Shown here piece after piece: positions 10,601 to 22,571 of a stretch of DNA of 64,000 bases. This DNA is from Taenia hydatigena (taxonomy: Eukaryota > Platyhelminthes > Cestoda > Cyclophyllidea > Taeniidae). Made by a program: the position numbers and the translations under genes. Location: positions 3,475,543-3,539,542 of the forward strand of contig JADWOT020000006.1 in assembly GCA_036345935.2 (NCBI GenBank), in the 5' to 3' direction. Below the pieces are notes generated by a model. That model did no database searches, was not told where the DNA came from, and saw only the letters and a program-made list of their open reading frames with translations. The stretch's first letter is position 1; the number at the start of each line of letters is the position of its first letter.

Positions 10601-13600
10601 TCCTAGCAGGCTACGATCGGATCCTCGGGTTGCAGACATTCAGGTGTCCATTTTGTGTCTGTTTCGAAGCACGTTTCTCACATGGCATTCAATTTTTGCT
10701 TTGGAATTTTCTCAATTTTCCGTATAAATGCCTTGAAATTGCTACTAGGCATAAAGAGCCTTCGCCTGCTTCAACATCTTTTCTTTTTGCCTGATAATTT
10801 TAGGCGAAACTGATCAGCAAGTCCAATGTCTTGCACCCCTTTGAGGCTATCGGCGGTCACAGGGGCATCTTCGTTTGTGGCAGCCATCCTGTCTGGATGT
10901 TTTGCAACCGCCTTGGTCACATTTACGTGTTTCCCCACACTATTGATGGCATAATCACGAGTTTTGCGCCCCTCAATATCGCCTCCTGCCCCGATGGATT
11001 TGTCTACTTCACTCATACGGTAGGAGAGTGTAATTCTTTCCTCCTTCATGGGAACATTTTTTTCATTTATTATGAACCATTGATTATACTTGAGGCTGCT
11101 TGTATTGTCTAAATGTGGTTTTAACTAGGGGAACTGTTTATTAGGAAAAGAAAATAGGCCAACTAGTTTTGTTTGCAGCTGTAAATGAGGACAACTTCGT
11201 GTTTAGAGATTTCGCAGCACCTCGGGACTTCTCTGAAGAGTATACATTGGTGTCGTAAAGAAGGGGCTTGGAGGCTACTGGCATGGCTCAGAGGCCATGC
11301 TGCTCCGCAGAAATGCATTGGCGGAGCCCAGGATGGCTGTTATTAAAGCCCGGACTTAAACGGACACGATATTGCCGTTTTATATTGGCTAGGACTGAGT
11401 CGGACCCAATGTTTGCTACATTGCTTAACTTCTTCTTCACATTTGTATTGAAGAGTTGGTATCAGACCACCTAAGCTGGGATAGCTAGCGTCAGGTTACC
11501 CTTAATATGCCCTAAGCTGTAGCGCAAAGGAAAATACGGGGTCTTGGTCTGGCCTTTGCCAGTGATTCAAACACCCAAAAGGCATTTTACAATAAAGATT
11601 TCATTGTTTTGATGCAATTTAGAACGAAATGAAGTTGGCTACCTTGCCTCCAGGCTATTCATATCAGCATGAGGTTGGCATCGGTACGATTCCCGTCGAC
11701 GGGTGTCCACATTTTGTTCAGTATCATCTTGAAAGCAAGGTATTTGAATTTTATTTCAATGTATTTATCTTTTAGTCTTAATTCAGGTCTGTATACCTGT
11801 TTCCTCACCTTGGTATACTATTGCAGGATATAGGACTCATGCCCTCTGCATTTAGTGATTAATGTGTGCATTCTTAAATTCTCTAGTACGTCTTCTGCGT
11901 TTTAGACGTACGTGGTTATCTCTAGCACAGAGACTGAGTGTCGCACCATAGTGCGTTTAAATGCAGAAGGCAATAAGGAGGAGGAGTTGGTGGAGCGTCC
12001 AGACACATGCATCTTCCCCAAAATCGATGTCTTCAAATTGCAGGCCATCGCCTCACTCCCAACCACCGATTTACGAGGTGCTCCACGGTTTGAAGTCGTT
12101 CCGAATTCCACGTAACTTCTCTTAGTGGACTCCATGCCGCCTTTAACAAATTCGTTGAATGTTACTACTGTATTGTCCGTTTTAGGGTTGAGTTCGAGGC
12201 ATTTGAATCCGTATCATGCCTCGTTACTGTGCAATTGTCATCTGATCTGACTTTTGATGAGACAAAGAACTATCTTGCGCTTGGAGCCAATTTATCCTAT
12301 GGAGAGGAGATTCCTGTTCGTGGACGCATTATTTTGATCGACATTATCGAGGTAGTGCCTGAGCCGGGTCAGCCTCTCACTCGGCACAAAGTGAAGACGG
12401 TCTATGATGGAGACCAGAAAGGTCCTGTCACTGCGTTGGCTAGTTGTCAAGGCTATCTCGTCAGTGCGGTGGGACAAAAGGTGGGTTTTAAGATACATTC
12501 ATGCCGTAGACACCGTTTTTAGGCATAAATGACAGACGTTTGGATCTCAACTAGTCACGATCACTGTTTTAGACGATCTCTATACACAACAGCTTTAACT
12601 TCTCCAGGGTTTCCAACGTCTCTACAGTAAATTCGGAACTTAGTAACTCAAGAGGCTTAAAGTGGGGGATCTAGGGACTTCTGACCATTCACATCAGAAC
12701 CACAGAGTGCGGCCGAAGGAGCAGTTTCGACTTAGGCCTTGACAGCATGCCTTGGCACCTGAGTATCAACTGTTCGTATGATTCTAAAATGCTTTAAAAT
12801 GAGAAGGCAGTATTTTTCCGGGCTCTTCTTACGTTATTTAGTCATTTACACCGTTTTCCATCGTTTTTACGTGATGAAAAACTTCTAATGGAATTCAGGT
12901 TATCTTTTTGGGTTGATAAAGCCGAGTGCGATCTAAAAATTGCCATCTTTGGTACATAGACTAAAAGGCATCGTTCAACGATTGAAATCCTTATACTTGC
13001 TTCTTTACTAACAGATACAAATTCTATTGTTTGCTCTGTTTTATTCTATCTGGTTTATGTTTGCTTCCCATTGATAGATTTACATCTGGGCGCTGAAAGG
13101 CGGTGACTTAGAGGGTGTCGCCTTCGTCGACACGGATCTCTACATTCATACTCTACTTTGTGTGAATAATCTCATTTTGGCTGCAGATGTGCTCAAATCC
13201 ATCCAACTACTCCGTTTCCAGTCAAATATGCGAGTCCTCTCCCTCGTCTCCCGAGATACTGCCTTTCGTGAGGTGTTTACTGCCAACTTCTTTGTTGATG
13301 GGGTCAAATTGGGCTTCCTTGGTGAGTTTTGTCCGATACTGACTGATCTCTACGTCTTCAAAGAGTATGAACGTATCTATTAGCCGTGCTTAAATCAGAC
13401 GGAGAATTTAATTTATGAATGGTAACTGCACCACTTATGCTACATTCATGCACACATCGTGACGCCTAATCGACATCTGGAAAACTTCGTCGTGGGGAGT
13501 TTTGTCGACGTGACTGAGCCATTCTGGGAAGATTCAAAGTAGATATCTTCTCTGATACCTAGCGTGGGCAAACTCGTCGAAACTGTGACTTTTTGTAAGG

Positions 13601-15328
13601 CATTTGGCTTATAGTCCTCAGAGAATGATTTTCCAGCGAAATTTTATGTTCGGTTATGCTTTAGTTGACCAGAATCAGGTGTTCCGCATAATGAATGCTT
13701 GCAGTAACGACCTATGTGAGTTCTGGTTCACCAACGCTTCCACTGCACAGACCTCTTTGCAACACCATTCAAATACTGGGCAGGTGAGAGTTTGAGGGTT
13801 CTGTGTCTTCGTTCACGACAGGCTTTATCGCCCAATGTTCTTCCAGCCACCTTGATTAAGGGTGTTCGGATTGGTTTACATAGTCCCCACTACTTACTTC
13901 AAATAATGGTGCTACATACTGCAACATTGGCTCTTTTTAACTTTAACATTGTCTACTTCATCGTTACTTAGTTACCGATAATCTGGGCAATCTGATGGTC
14001 TACAGTTACGATCCAGAGGAACTGGCTAGCTGTTCCGGCCGCCGTCTCGTGCGTCGAGTGGACATGCGTTTGCCCTCGGTGGCCACAGCATGTCTGCGTG
14101 TGGGCAATCGTTTCCGGCATCCACTGCTCGCCGTCAAAGCCCTCCAAGCTGAGGTGAATGAGCTTAGACGAAATCGCAACAAGATCACAACACCGGTGGT
14201 TGGATCGGGTCTTCTAGCCGCCTTGGAGTATGAGAGGACACGACATTCTGTCTACCTCGGTAGCTTTTTCTTTTGCGATGTTTGCTCATTGTTTTTCTAA
14301 GCATACTATTTCCTCCTTTTTATCACCTGTGTTTTAGGTACTAGGAATGGTGCTATCTACCTTATTACGCCGATCCGAGATAAAATGTCAAGTCGGTTAA
14401 AAATAGTGGAAAAGAACCTGATTCAGTGTATCGGTTGTACTGCCGGACTGATTCCCCGTGTCTGTCGGTATGCGTCTTATTGTTCACTTACTAAATTGTT
14501 CGGTTAATTTTCCGCAAATATTGGCATGGGATTTCCTCCTCTCCAAGGCAATACAATCAGCCCTTGCCGGAGCTCAGTAATCCCTGTGGAAACGTTGTGG
14601 ATGGTGACTTGATACAACGTTACCTTCTGCTACCCCACGGGCTGCGTGTTGAGGTGGCCAAGAAGTCTGGACAGAGTCTGGATTCGGTGGGTGCTTTTTA
14701 CAGTTATTGGTATCGGGGGGAACATAAGGAGAGAAATTGAGCACCACAGCCCATAATTTTTACAGTTTCAATGTGGCACATTTCGCAATTAATCTCAAGA
14801 AGAACTCAACTACCGCCAAAATCTGAGGTGCAATCAATATTAGAGCAAAAACACTGAGCATTTCTTGTGTCGTCCTAACCATGCGGTTCGACACAACAGA
14901 ATATCATCAACGAATGAATGACGCATCCGTCTGGGGAAGCTAACGTGTTGAACTTCGAGGAAGGTACTACAAAGTTAAGCCAAATCTCCGTTCATTGGGC
15001 TCACCGTTTGCCATGCTGTGGCATACACATCGTTGAGCGTTAGTTTAGGTTCTGCATTTTTGCTTAGCACTCGTCTGCACCTTACATTCGCTGGGAAGCG
15101 TCAGATTGCTGGTTGTTTAATCCTGACGTCTTCATTTCCTTCAGCAGTTCTGTTAATCAAGCTGAAGTGAATATTTATCATTTGGTGCGTAGACTACTAC
15201 TTATTTGCATTTTCTGCTGAATATTGGGCGGTCTTGATGGTTACAACTATCTTGCCTGAATGGTCTTTCTTTTATTGCAGATAATGGACGATATCGCGGA
15301 AATTAATGCGATAACGCTGCATTTTTGA
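4637..15328 (+). CDS. CPSF1: Cleavage and polyadenylation specificity factor subunit 1 (CPSF160)
   Basis: CPSF1 is the large beta-propeller scaffold of nuclear CPSF; with WDR33 and CPSF30 it helps recognise AAUAAA before cleavage and polyadenylation. I read 28 exons: 4637-4800, 4831-4954, 4984-5064, 5129-5466, 5507-5646, 5717-5827, 5897-6087, 6135-6287, 6361-6516, 6767-7136, 7266-7417, 7580-7768, 8138-8458, 9259-9401, 9511-9642, 9771-9840, 9912-10027, 10133-10223, 10437-10643, 10804-11019, 11623-11739, 11906-12111, 12186-12480, 13078-13321, 13972-14259, 14338-14467, 14548-14686, 15281-15328. They total 4932 nt, a multiple of three, giving 1643 aa against about 1443 in human. Landmarks in order are RQISPPTAVTHSIYC near the N-terminus, FYEPTLLVLYEP, LLLTREDSSM, SVADPYVLVS, IEVVPEPGQPL in the CPSF_A region, NNLILAADVLKSI, and a C-terminal helix like the family's. 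The intron after 6516 uses a GC donor. The extra length sits in loops. The exact first exon is the least certain part. Confidence 0.95.
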
Positions 15329-16601
15329 AATTGCTCGGACTGTGTAATTCACTTTTCTATATTTTATTAAAATAAATCTGTAAGATACTCGCCTCCATGC
15401 TAGTTGACGTTGCGAATTCTATTAGTCGGGCGAGGGGGGTGGAGACGTCGCTTGGCTTGTTCTGAAGAATTGGATTAGTCCACGGGAAAGGCCACATGTT
15501 AGCCTTCGGAGTGGGGAGAGGCGGCTTACAACAGCAGATTATATTCAGTAATCCGTCATATAATTGCGGAACGGAGAAGGGCTGTTGGCCATGTAGCGTC
15601 AGTTTAGCTATTCCAATCTTTTGATTATGATCAAGTTCGGAAAAAATAAGTTTTTATTCATTCTAATGATATCGAAGGTAACGCGAAAAGTCAACAATAT
15701 TGTACGGATGTTTAGCATGTAGGTTTGATTAACATTAAACAATTATGGTGGAATTTATTCGTTTTAATGGGTAGATTTGGTAATAACGCGTTATACCATT
15801 CAACAATGGAGGGTTGTATGGATGAGGATGTATGTGCGTGTTTGCATTTTTAGAGCGCGGTAGCGTCTTGTATCGAGTGTGTTCAATATACGTTTATCTG
15901 AAAAAATTCCCAACCTATCGATATAGAAATAACGCATCATTTCTACGAGTCATTAGTTTTATGTAGTAATGTGGAGCTCTTTTGCACTTCGGGCCCGTAC
16001 TTCTTGGTCACAACATTGCTATCAACAAGGACATAGTGCATCTATCTCAATCGTCCCGAATATTGGAATCTCTTAGTGCATATCATAGAGGTCATCTCAG
16101 TTAACTCCTGAGCCGTGGCTCAATCGATGTTACTTACCATATTCTCTAAGTTTTATGCGCTAATTTCCATCCAATTGAATGCACTTGCTTCTTGAAAGCG
16201 TATTTTCTGACTGAACTTATGCCCATTATTTAGTAATTAATCAGCTCTTCTTTTGTAGATCCGGCAGTTCAAATGTTGTTACGCAATTTCCAAAAGAACC
16301 ACTAGGCAGACTTCCATTTCAAGGGTACCACGATTTGGCAGTTGTTTTCACCTTTGTTTAGAAGAAATTTGACCCCATCTATAAACTCTATAGAGGCGAA
16401 GAGGAGTTATTTTATTTTCCATTGACGGAACTATCGACCGTATGTCATTGTCATTGATCTATTGACTAACTTTATCTGTGATTACACTCGAGCATATTAT
16501 TATTGGTGACTGCCGATATTATGTAATTGCCTCGTAGTGTGCTGTTTGGAAAAAATGTTTAATGCGGGAGCGATCATGCTGGAAAATCTTGAGAACGTTA
16601 T
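15329..16601. other. Intergenic spacer between CPSF1 and the TSNAXIP1-like gene
   Basis: Apart from the polyadenylation signal I find no open frame of note and no recognisable repeat copy. A GC-richer patch lies near 15420-15560. Further 5' exons of the next gene could be hidden here. Confidence 0.4.
15371..15376 (+). terminator. Polyadenylation signal AATAAA of CPSF1
   Basis: A canonical AATAAA lies 43 nt after the CPSF1 stop codon, on the sense strand. No other candidate is nearer. Confidence 0.65.
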
Positions 16602-19600
16602 GTGATGGCTTTGCCATCATGTATAAAAGGGGGTTTTCCTGATTTTCAGACAAGCAAGTTGGACAATTTTGCTGACAGGGCACTTTCCATCGACCCATGG
16701 CCTGCTTATGCAACAGAACGTATAAATACCGATACGCAAATTTTCAGAGACGGGAATCGACTCATAGCCCAGTCCAAAGAGCAATCCAGTAAGTTTAGAT
16801 CTTGTAAAACAATCTTAAAGAGAATCCGTGCAAAGTGCTTGTCACTTATAGCTAGAACAGCTAACATTATCATTCAACAGCTTTTAGGCATTATGCCTTG
16901 AGTGTTCTTTTATTCATATGCAGATTGGTCTGCATGTGTGTTTGCCGTTCACTGTGAGTTCATAATTCTTTGAAATCCACCTCTTTAAAAATAGGGTCAG
17001 TTTTCGTGGATATTAGTAGATGCTACAACATTTGTCTCAAAATGGCCATTAATTTTATTCAATATCGTTTTCACAAACTAGGCTTTGTGCTCCTTGGCAT
17101 AGATCGAACTATTCAATTTCCAAATCTAATGATCTCATTAATTACTTTGTACTTCTAATCTATTGGTTCCTATGTCCTGATCCGCATCGCTGCTGGGGTC
17201 ATTTAATGGCGGCGCAGATCAGATCCCACTATTTAATTTGGGAGAATAATTTGTGCTTATTTTAAGCAATGTAATTCTTTAGGTTAGAATAATTCAGTTA
17301 CTAACATCTGTCCATTTCCTGTAAACTCCCAAAGTATCCCTATCCTAATCCGCGTGAGTGGAGGGGGTTCGAAAGTGTTGTTCAGCAATAGATACTCGTA
17401 AGCGATCTGAATTGATAATAGAACTACCACTTTTAAAAGAAACTTATCAGCGGTGAAAAAGTCAATTTATTCAATGAGTTTATCCAATTCCTTAGGAAAT
17501 CTATTTATGAAATAGAACGCTTGTAAGGCATTCGATTCCCTTTTCTTGTTTGCTATTGACATTACCGCAATGCGCGGTCAACCCGTGTGTGTTATGAGGC
17601 TTTGTTAAAAATGGGTTTGCCTCCGCAATAATTTTAAAAAAGTAGCTATGCTTCTCGACCTCGTGATGACTATTCTACTTTTATATTGTTAGTAACTAGT
17701 ACTTGGACAATGTCAGAATGCGGCAGAAGCCCCATATTTCTCTAAATATTTGGATTTGCTAGAATAACGAGTTAGCACAGTTTTGACTTTTCGTCTGTCC
17801 AGTTTTTTTATAGTGGAATAAAAATCATTGAGCTGATTAAAAGTGTTGCGGGTGTGACGCTGTTAGCTCTGTACAGCTTCGTAAATTACCGCTCTGGAGG
17901 TTTTTTTATACTTAAGTTCCTCTGTTTATCAATGATTACTCTGTTTGGAGCCTAAATCCTGATGACTACAGGAGACAACTTAAAATCCAAATAAGTATGT
18001 TGCATCCAACCAGTCGGTGGCAAGTGCCATTTTCTAACCATGTGGATCTTCGCTCATATGATATTCCGAATAATGATTGAGGTCAGATGGGATTCTTTTG
18101 TAATATGAAATCATGATTTTCAGAGCTAAAACCTCCCCCGAGACCGAGATTTTTGGCAGTACTTGAAAATAAAATTATGCGAGATACGAAAAAACTGGGG
18201 ATTTCTGAGGAAACATCAGATCCGCTTCGTCTTCAGGTAGGCTCTCCCATCTTTTAGGCTCAATCGCCTCACCCTTCTTATTGGGATTCATTAAGCCAAA
18301 CACCAGAGAATGAGAGTTTAGATCTGCCACCGCGTTCATTGTTCATGTGTGGAGCTAATCGATTATAACTGTAAAATCAAGGCATGCATATAAGAATTTT
18401 GTAGAGCGATTAACTTGAAAATTCCAATGCTTACTCTAAACACCATAAATAGAATTTTGGGGCTGTTACTATACGAATTCATGCGGTTTCGTGCTAAACT
18501 ACCTTCTTTTTCAGCAAAATGTCGGGCTTAAGTGAACTATTCGACTATTTCAGTAGCATTAAGCAATACTTTTTTGCTCTAGCTATATCGCGAAATCTTT
18601 GATCGCTTCATCGAAGAATGCGCCTATTATGCTCCCATTCTGGCAAAGATCAAGGATCAGTATGAAGGGTTTATAATGCATTTACGGAAGAAGATAAACG
18701 AAATGCAACCAATAAAGGCAAGAATCTTATTCACTGATCAATCTAAATTATGCTCGTGAGGCAAAAAAACAAACTTGTTCCCGTTAATTGGTTTAATGTG
18801 AAATGCAGATATGTTCCTCAAACTTCAGGCACTTCATCAAAGGCACTAATAGTGAGCAGAATAGCTTTATAGATTTTGCATTTGGAAAGAGTTGACAAGC
18901 ATTATAGCCTTAATATGGTTCCGTTTTCCACAGAGACTTGGAACCAGATTTTCCACTTGTTCCAATGTAATCATTGACTGGATGTCGTTTCGCGTGTTTG
19001 GGAGCTCTAAATTGGGAAAAATTCAACCCCTCTTTACCAGTAGAGCTCGAAAAATCAAGCGGTGTTTGGGCTTTAGTTACTAAATTTTATCTAAAATTGC
19101 CATCTTAGGAGCTTCTCTGGGTTGCCTCTTTTGATGCTGATAAACGCGTCAACGAATTCCAAAACCGCGAAAACGCAGGTATCTCGCCGCTTTGTGCAAT
19201 CACCCTGATTGTCCACAGAAATTGACTTTTTAAAGTCTGAAAGGAACCGTGACAAATTTAAGTTGGATAAAATGAAACAGGAGTGCGTCGAGTTACAAGT
19301 GACGGTATGAACTTTTTTGATAGATGGTTGGCCTAGCCAACCACGATTTCGTCCGATTATGATGTGTCAGTGACCATTCCCACGGTTTCAATTATTTATG
19401 TTCAGCTTTACGAAATCAAAGCATAACTGCTGTTCGCTAAAGAGTAGCACTTTTTGGACTGCTATCATATCGGTAGTTACCAGTTTAAGCGAATTCGCTT
19501 TTCCAACTGCTTTAAATTTTGCTATTGAATTGATAAAATCCCATTCAAAATGCTTGGAAAGCACATTTTCTACATAGTCCAAATTCTATGAGACGTTGGC

Positions 19601-21581
19601 ATCGCAAATTATTGTCAGACAGATGCTTTGAAGTGGGAAATATGCATAGGTTAGTGCTGATTGAGACTCCTTTTGTGCCTCTTGGAGGTCTCAAAACTGA
19701 TGGAGCAGCTGAGGGCCAGAGAGGAGACTTGCAATTTCGAAGCGGACGGAAGGAAGTTGCTGGTCACTGAAGTGAACGACATCAACTCCAGACTGCGCGA
19801 ACTTGAAGTCCTCACCCGGGCCGACATGGAACGCAATATCGACGATCCCATTAAGTTGAAGATTTTGGTCGGGTAAACATATTCCTACTCACATTTATCA
19901 AAGCAATCTTTCCGTGAAGGGTATTCGTTTAGACAAGCATCTGAGGATAAAATTCTGCAGTCACTGAATCATGGACGTAGAAATTACATTCATTTCTTGA
20001 GTTACACTGCTAATACACAACGCCCTCTAGCTTATACTACCTAAGTTTCGAAATCAGAATGACGCTTTGGCATTTCGTCTAACTGGAGCCATAAGTAGTT
20101 GATCGGAATTTTTTTGGTAAATGGATTTACTTCTCGAAGCCGGTGTTAACAGTTGCCGCTGAATTTAGAGAATACGAAAAAGCTCTTGAACGAGCCAACA
20201 CAGAGCTTAACGCGTACCGTTCAGATTTTGAGGAAAGAGTGCCACGGGTGAAGTACGATGAAACAAAGAAGCAACTTGAAGCAAAGACTAGGGAAGTTGA
20301 CTCTCTTAACGAGGAGCTGGAGAGCGCTGCAAGCCGTTACAGGTACTTCATGGAGTTCTTTCAGCTTTGAAGCTAGTAGATCGTGCATTTTCTTTACTAT
20401 GCGAAAACGCAGTGGTTTTGGAGACGAATTATGAGAAATTTGACGCAATTTTGCGAATTAACTATGTGTAGGAATTGCCAATTTTCCGCATTGTATCTGA
20501 TTCGTTAGGGTCGTTATCTTGAACGTGATTTGAACCATCTTAACTTTTCATACCATTACTTTACCATAGTCGGAAGCCTCAAAAAGAGCATTTCCTACAT
20601 TTCTATAAGTGGTGTAAGCTTTATAAACGAGTAGATGAAAACTTCAGCGAGAATAATGAGGCAACTTTGTAAGGAGTGCTGCATACCGCGATGAAAACAT
20701 GCTAAAGCATTGTACAACACCTGTCTGGAATGTTTCTTTTAGCCTACTGAAGGATCACTGTGAAACACTCAACACATGGCGGGATCTCTACAACACTCAA
20801 ATACTGTACATTACTCGTGTCTTGGCTGCTAAGTAAGTTTATGTTTCACCAGCAAATGCAAAGTTGAAATCATTGTGTTTCTCATTTGAGCACTCTTTAA
20901 CTGACTTCCTCCAACCAATCCATCGTCGTCGTTTCACACTCACTTGCAAACGGGGATGTAAAAAAGTGTTACAACGTAGTTGGGATTACTTCTTAGTAGT
21001 CTCTTACTCGTAATGCTTTAAATTAATTCGTTTTCTATGCTGAGCTGATGTCTTGTGGCAAATTAATGTTTGAGTTCCGTGATTTTCACTGTCTCGATTT
21101 TGGAGCACGAACTACTGACAATCAGGCCGAACTAGGCACTTCAGAAGTGTCTGTGGCCTTGAATACATGCTATTCGGCATTGTCTTTATCATTGACCTCT
21201 AGATTCTCGATAACTTCAATCTCTGCATCCATCGAGAGAAATGCTTCTTTGGTAATGATTATTAATCGAAAACTCAGTTTAGCTATTTCATAGTCTTTTT
21301 ATATTTTGCAGACTGATTCGGTGCAAACGGTTACCGCTATTCGGCTCTATTAATAATGGATTCCTCGTTTCTTGATTCTTGTTTTCAGATCAGATCCAGC
21401 CCAGAAAGTGGAATACATAAACGCCTTACTTTTTAAGTACCGGAAGATAGCGCGTGAAAAGACACCTGAACAGCTGGCCGACTTTGTGGTGCATGACCTG
21501 GCAAAGGCTGAAGCCGGTGGTCTCCCCTCAGTCAACCGACCGACTGTTGGTAGAAATCGGTCCAAACCTGAGGCTGAATGA
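16602..21581 (+). CDS. TSNAXIP1: TSNAXIP1-like coiled-coil protein
   Basis: The family binds translin-associated factor X; vertebrate members are testis- and cilium-associated. Exons read: 16602-16788, 18124-18236, 18583-18717, 19109-19178, 19219-19304, 19688-19872, 20140-20342, 20743-20832, 21389-21581, about 420 aa. Family features in order are a DPWPAYATERI segment, the N-terminal domain with LRLQLYREIFDRFIEE and LAKIKDQYEGF, then coiled coil, then SDFEERVPRVKYDE, which matches the conserved VVPRRDFE block. The protein stops soon after, lacking roughly the C-terminal third of the about 658-aa human protein. The intron after 18717 uses a GC donor, placed by homology. The junction between 19872 and 20140 does not keep frame with ordinary GT-AG sites, so a small exon, an odd donor at 19868 or an error is involved. 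The start is uncertain: ATG at 16602 is in frame, but TTTTCAG ending at 16649 could be an acceptor. Confidence 0.75.
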
Positions 21582-22571
21582 GGTACAACCCTCCTCTTTG
21601 GGTGTGCTGTATTATTTACGCATGTTAAAAGGTACTGAGCTCAATTTATATTGGCAATTTTGCTTCCAATTTGGGGCAGTGATTAGGCGGCCTTTGACGA
21701 TGTGTCCGATGTCTACTAGCGTGGAACCCAGCAGGATTGTTTGTCCTCTGTTTCCACTCGGATATCTGTGATTGCTCAACCTCGAGGATATTATGACCTA
21801 ACAAGTTAGCACATAAGTACTGCTAGAGTTTACTCTCATATTCAATCGCGAGATAAATGTTTATAAATTTGGTCTTTTAAGTGGCCAGATTTGTTCCTCT
21901 ATCGAGCGTTCTCGTGTGGAGGTGGCATTAAATTCAACAATGATGTGACTGTGCTATGCACTTTGGCATCCGTCCATCCTATGTGATCTAATCGAGGAAG
22001 TCACGGCCCGTCTGTGTTGTTTATTTTTTAAACCAAAGTCGTTCAAACCTAAGTGCTTGGACTTTTTCATTAATGCTATTCGGCGCTCACCGTTCAAGCC
22101 CTACTGAGGAAACAAGTTTGTAGCATACCACAAATATAAATTTTCTTTAGTTTCTCATAGATAAACTAGGTTTTTATAGCTTGATACCAGTGTCACATAT
22201 ATGTGACGCCGAGATCCTTTTCATCTGGGCCTCAAATGACACACATAAGGTACATTTGACGACTAAAAAGAAGAAAAGTAGAACGAAAGCGGCTACTCTT
22301 GCCCAAAAATTGAGCACTCCAGCTAGGGTGATAGAGTTTGCACCAAGGTTTCGCTCGTGAGCGGGTTAAATTCCGAGCTCTGAATAAGCATTGAAGTAAA
22401 ACAATCACTTTTTTATTATGTTTGAATGTAATCGACCGAACCGCTGTTGTTGTGAAACGCAAAAGGTTAACAATTGATGTCAAGTCGTGAAAAATGGATC
22501 TCTCAGCATGCCAATTACTGTCTTGAAGCCGGTAAAGGGCCATAAAAATAATAGTTTAAAGTACCGGCTGT
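21582..22571. other. Convergent intergenic region
   Basis: This lies between the stop codons of two genes that face each other. It holds a perfect 16-bp palindrome, GTCACATATATGTGAC, at 22192-22207. On the minus strand there is an AATAAA (plus-strand TTTATT at 22412-22417) about 155 nt past the stop of the 852-aa frame. No coding sequence is supported. Confidence 0.5.
22412..22417 (-). terminator. Polyadenylation signal AATAAA for the 852-aa gene
   Basis: AATAAA on the minus strand, downstream of the stop codon at 22572, is the first canonical signal in that direction that I find. Confidence 0.45.

Noticed and set aside
16622..16628. TATAAAA as promoter of the TSNAXIP1-like gene
   Set aside because: It lies inside the in-frame N-terminal stretch (20 nt after the ATG at 16602), so it cannot be a promoter for that start. 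It would only work if coding begins further downstream, which is unproven.
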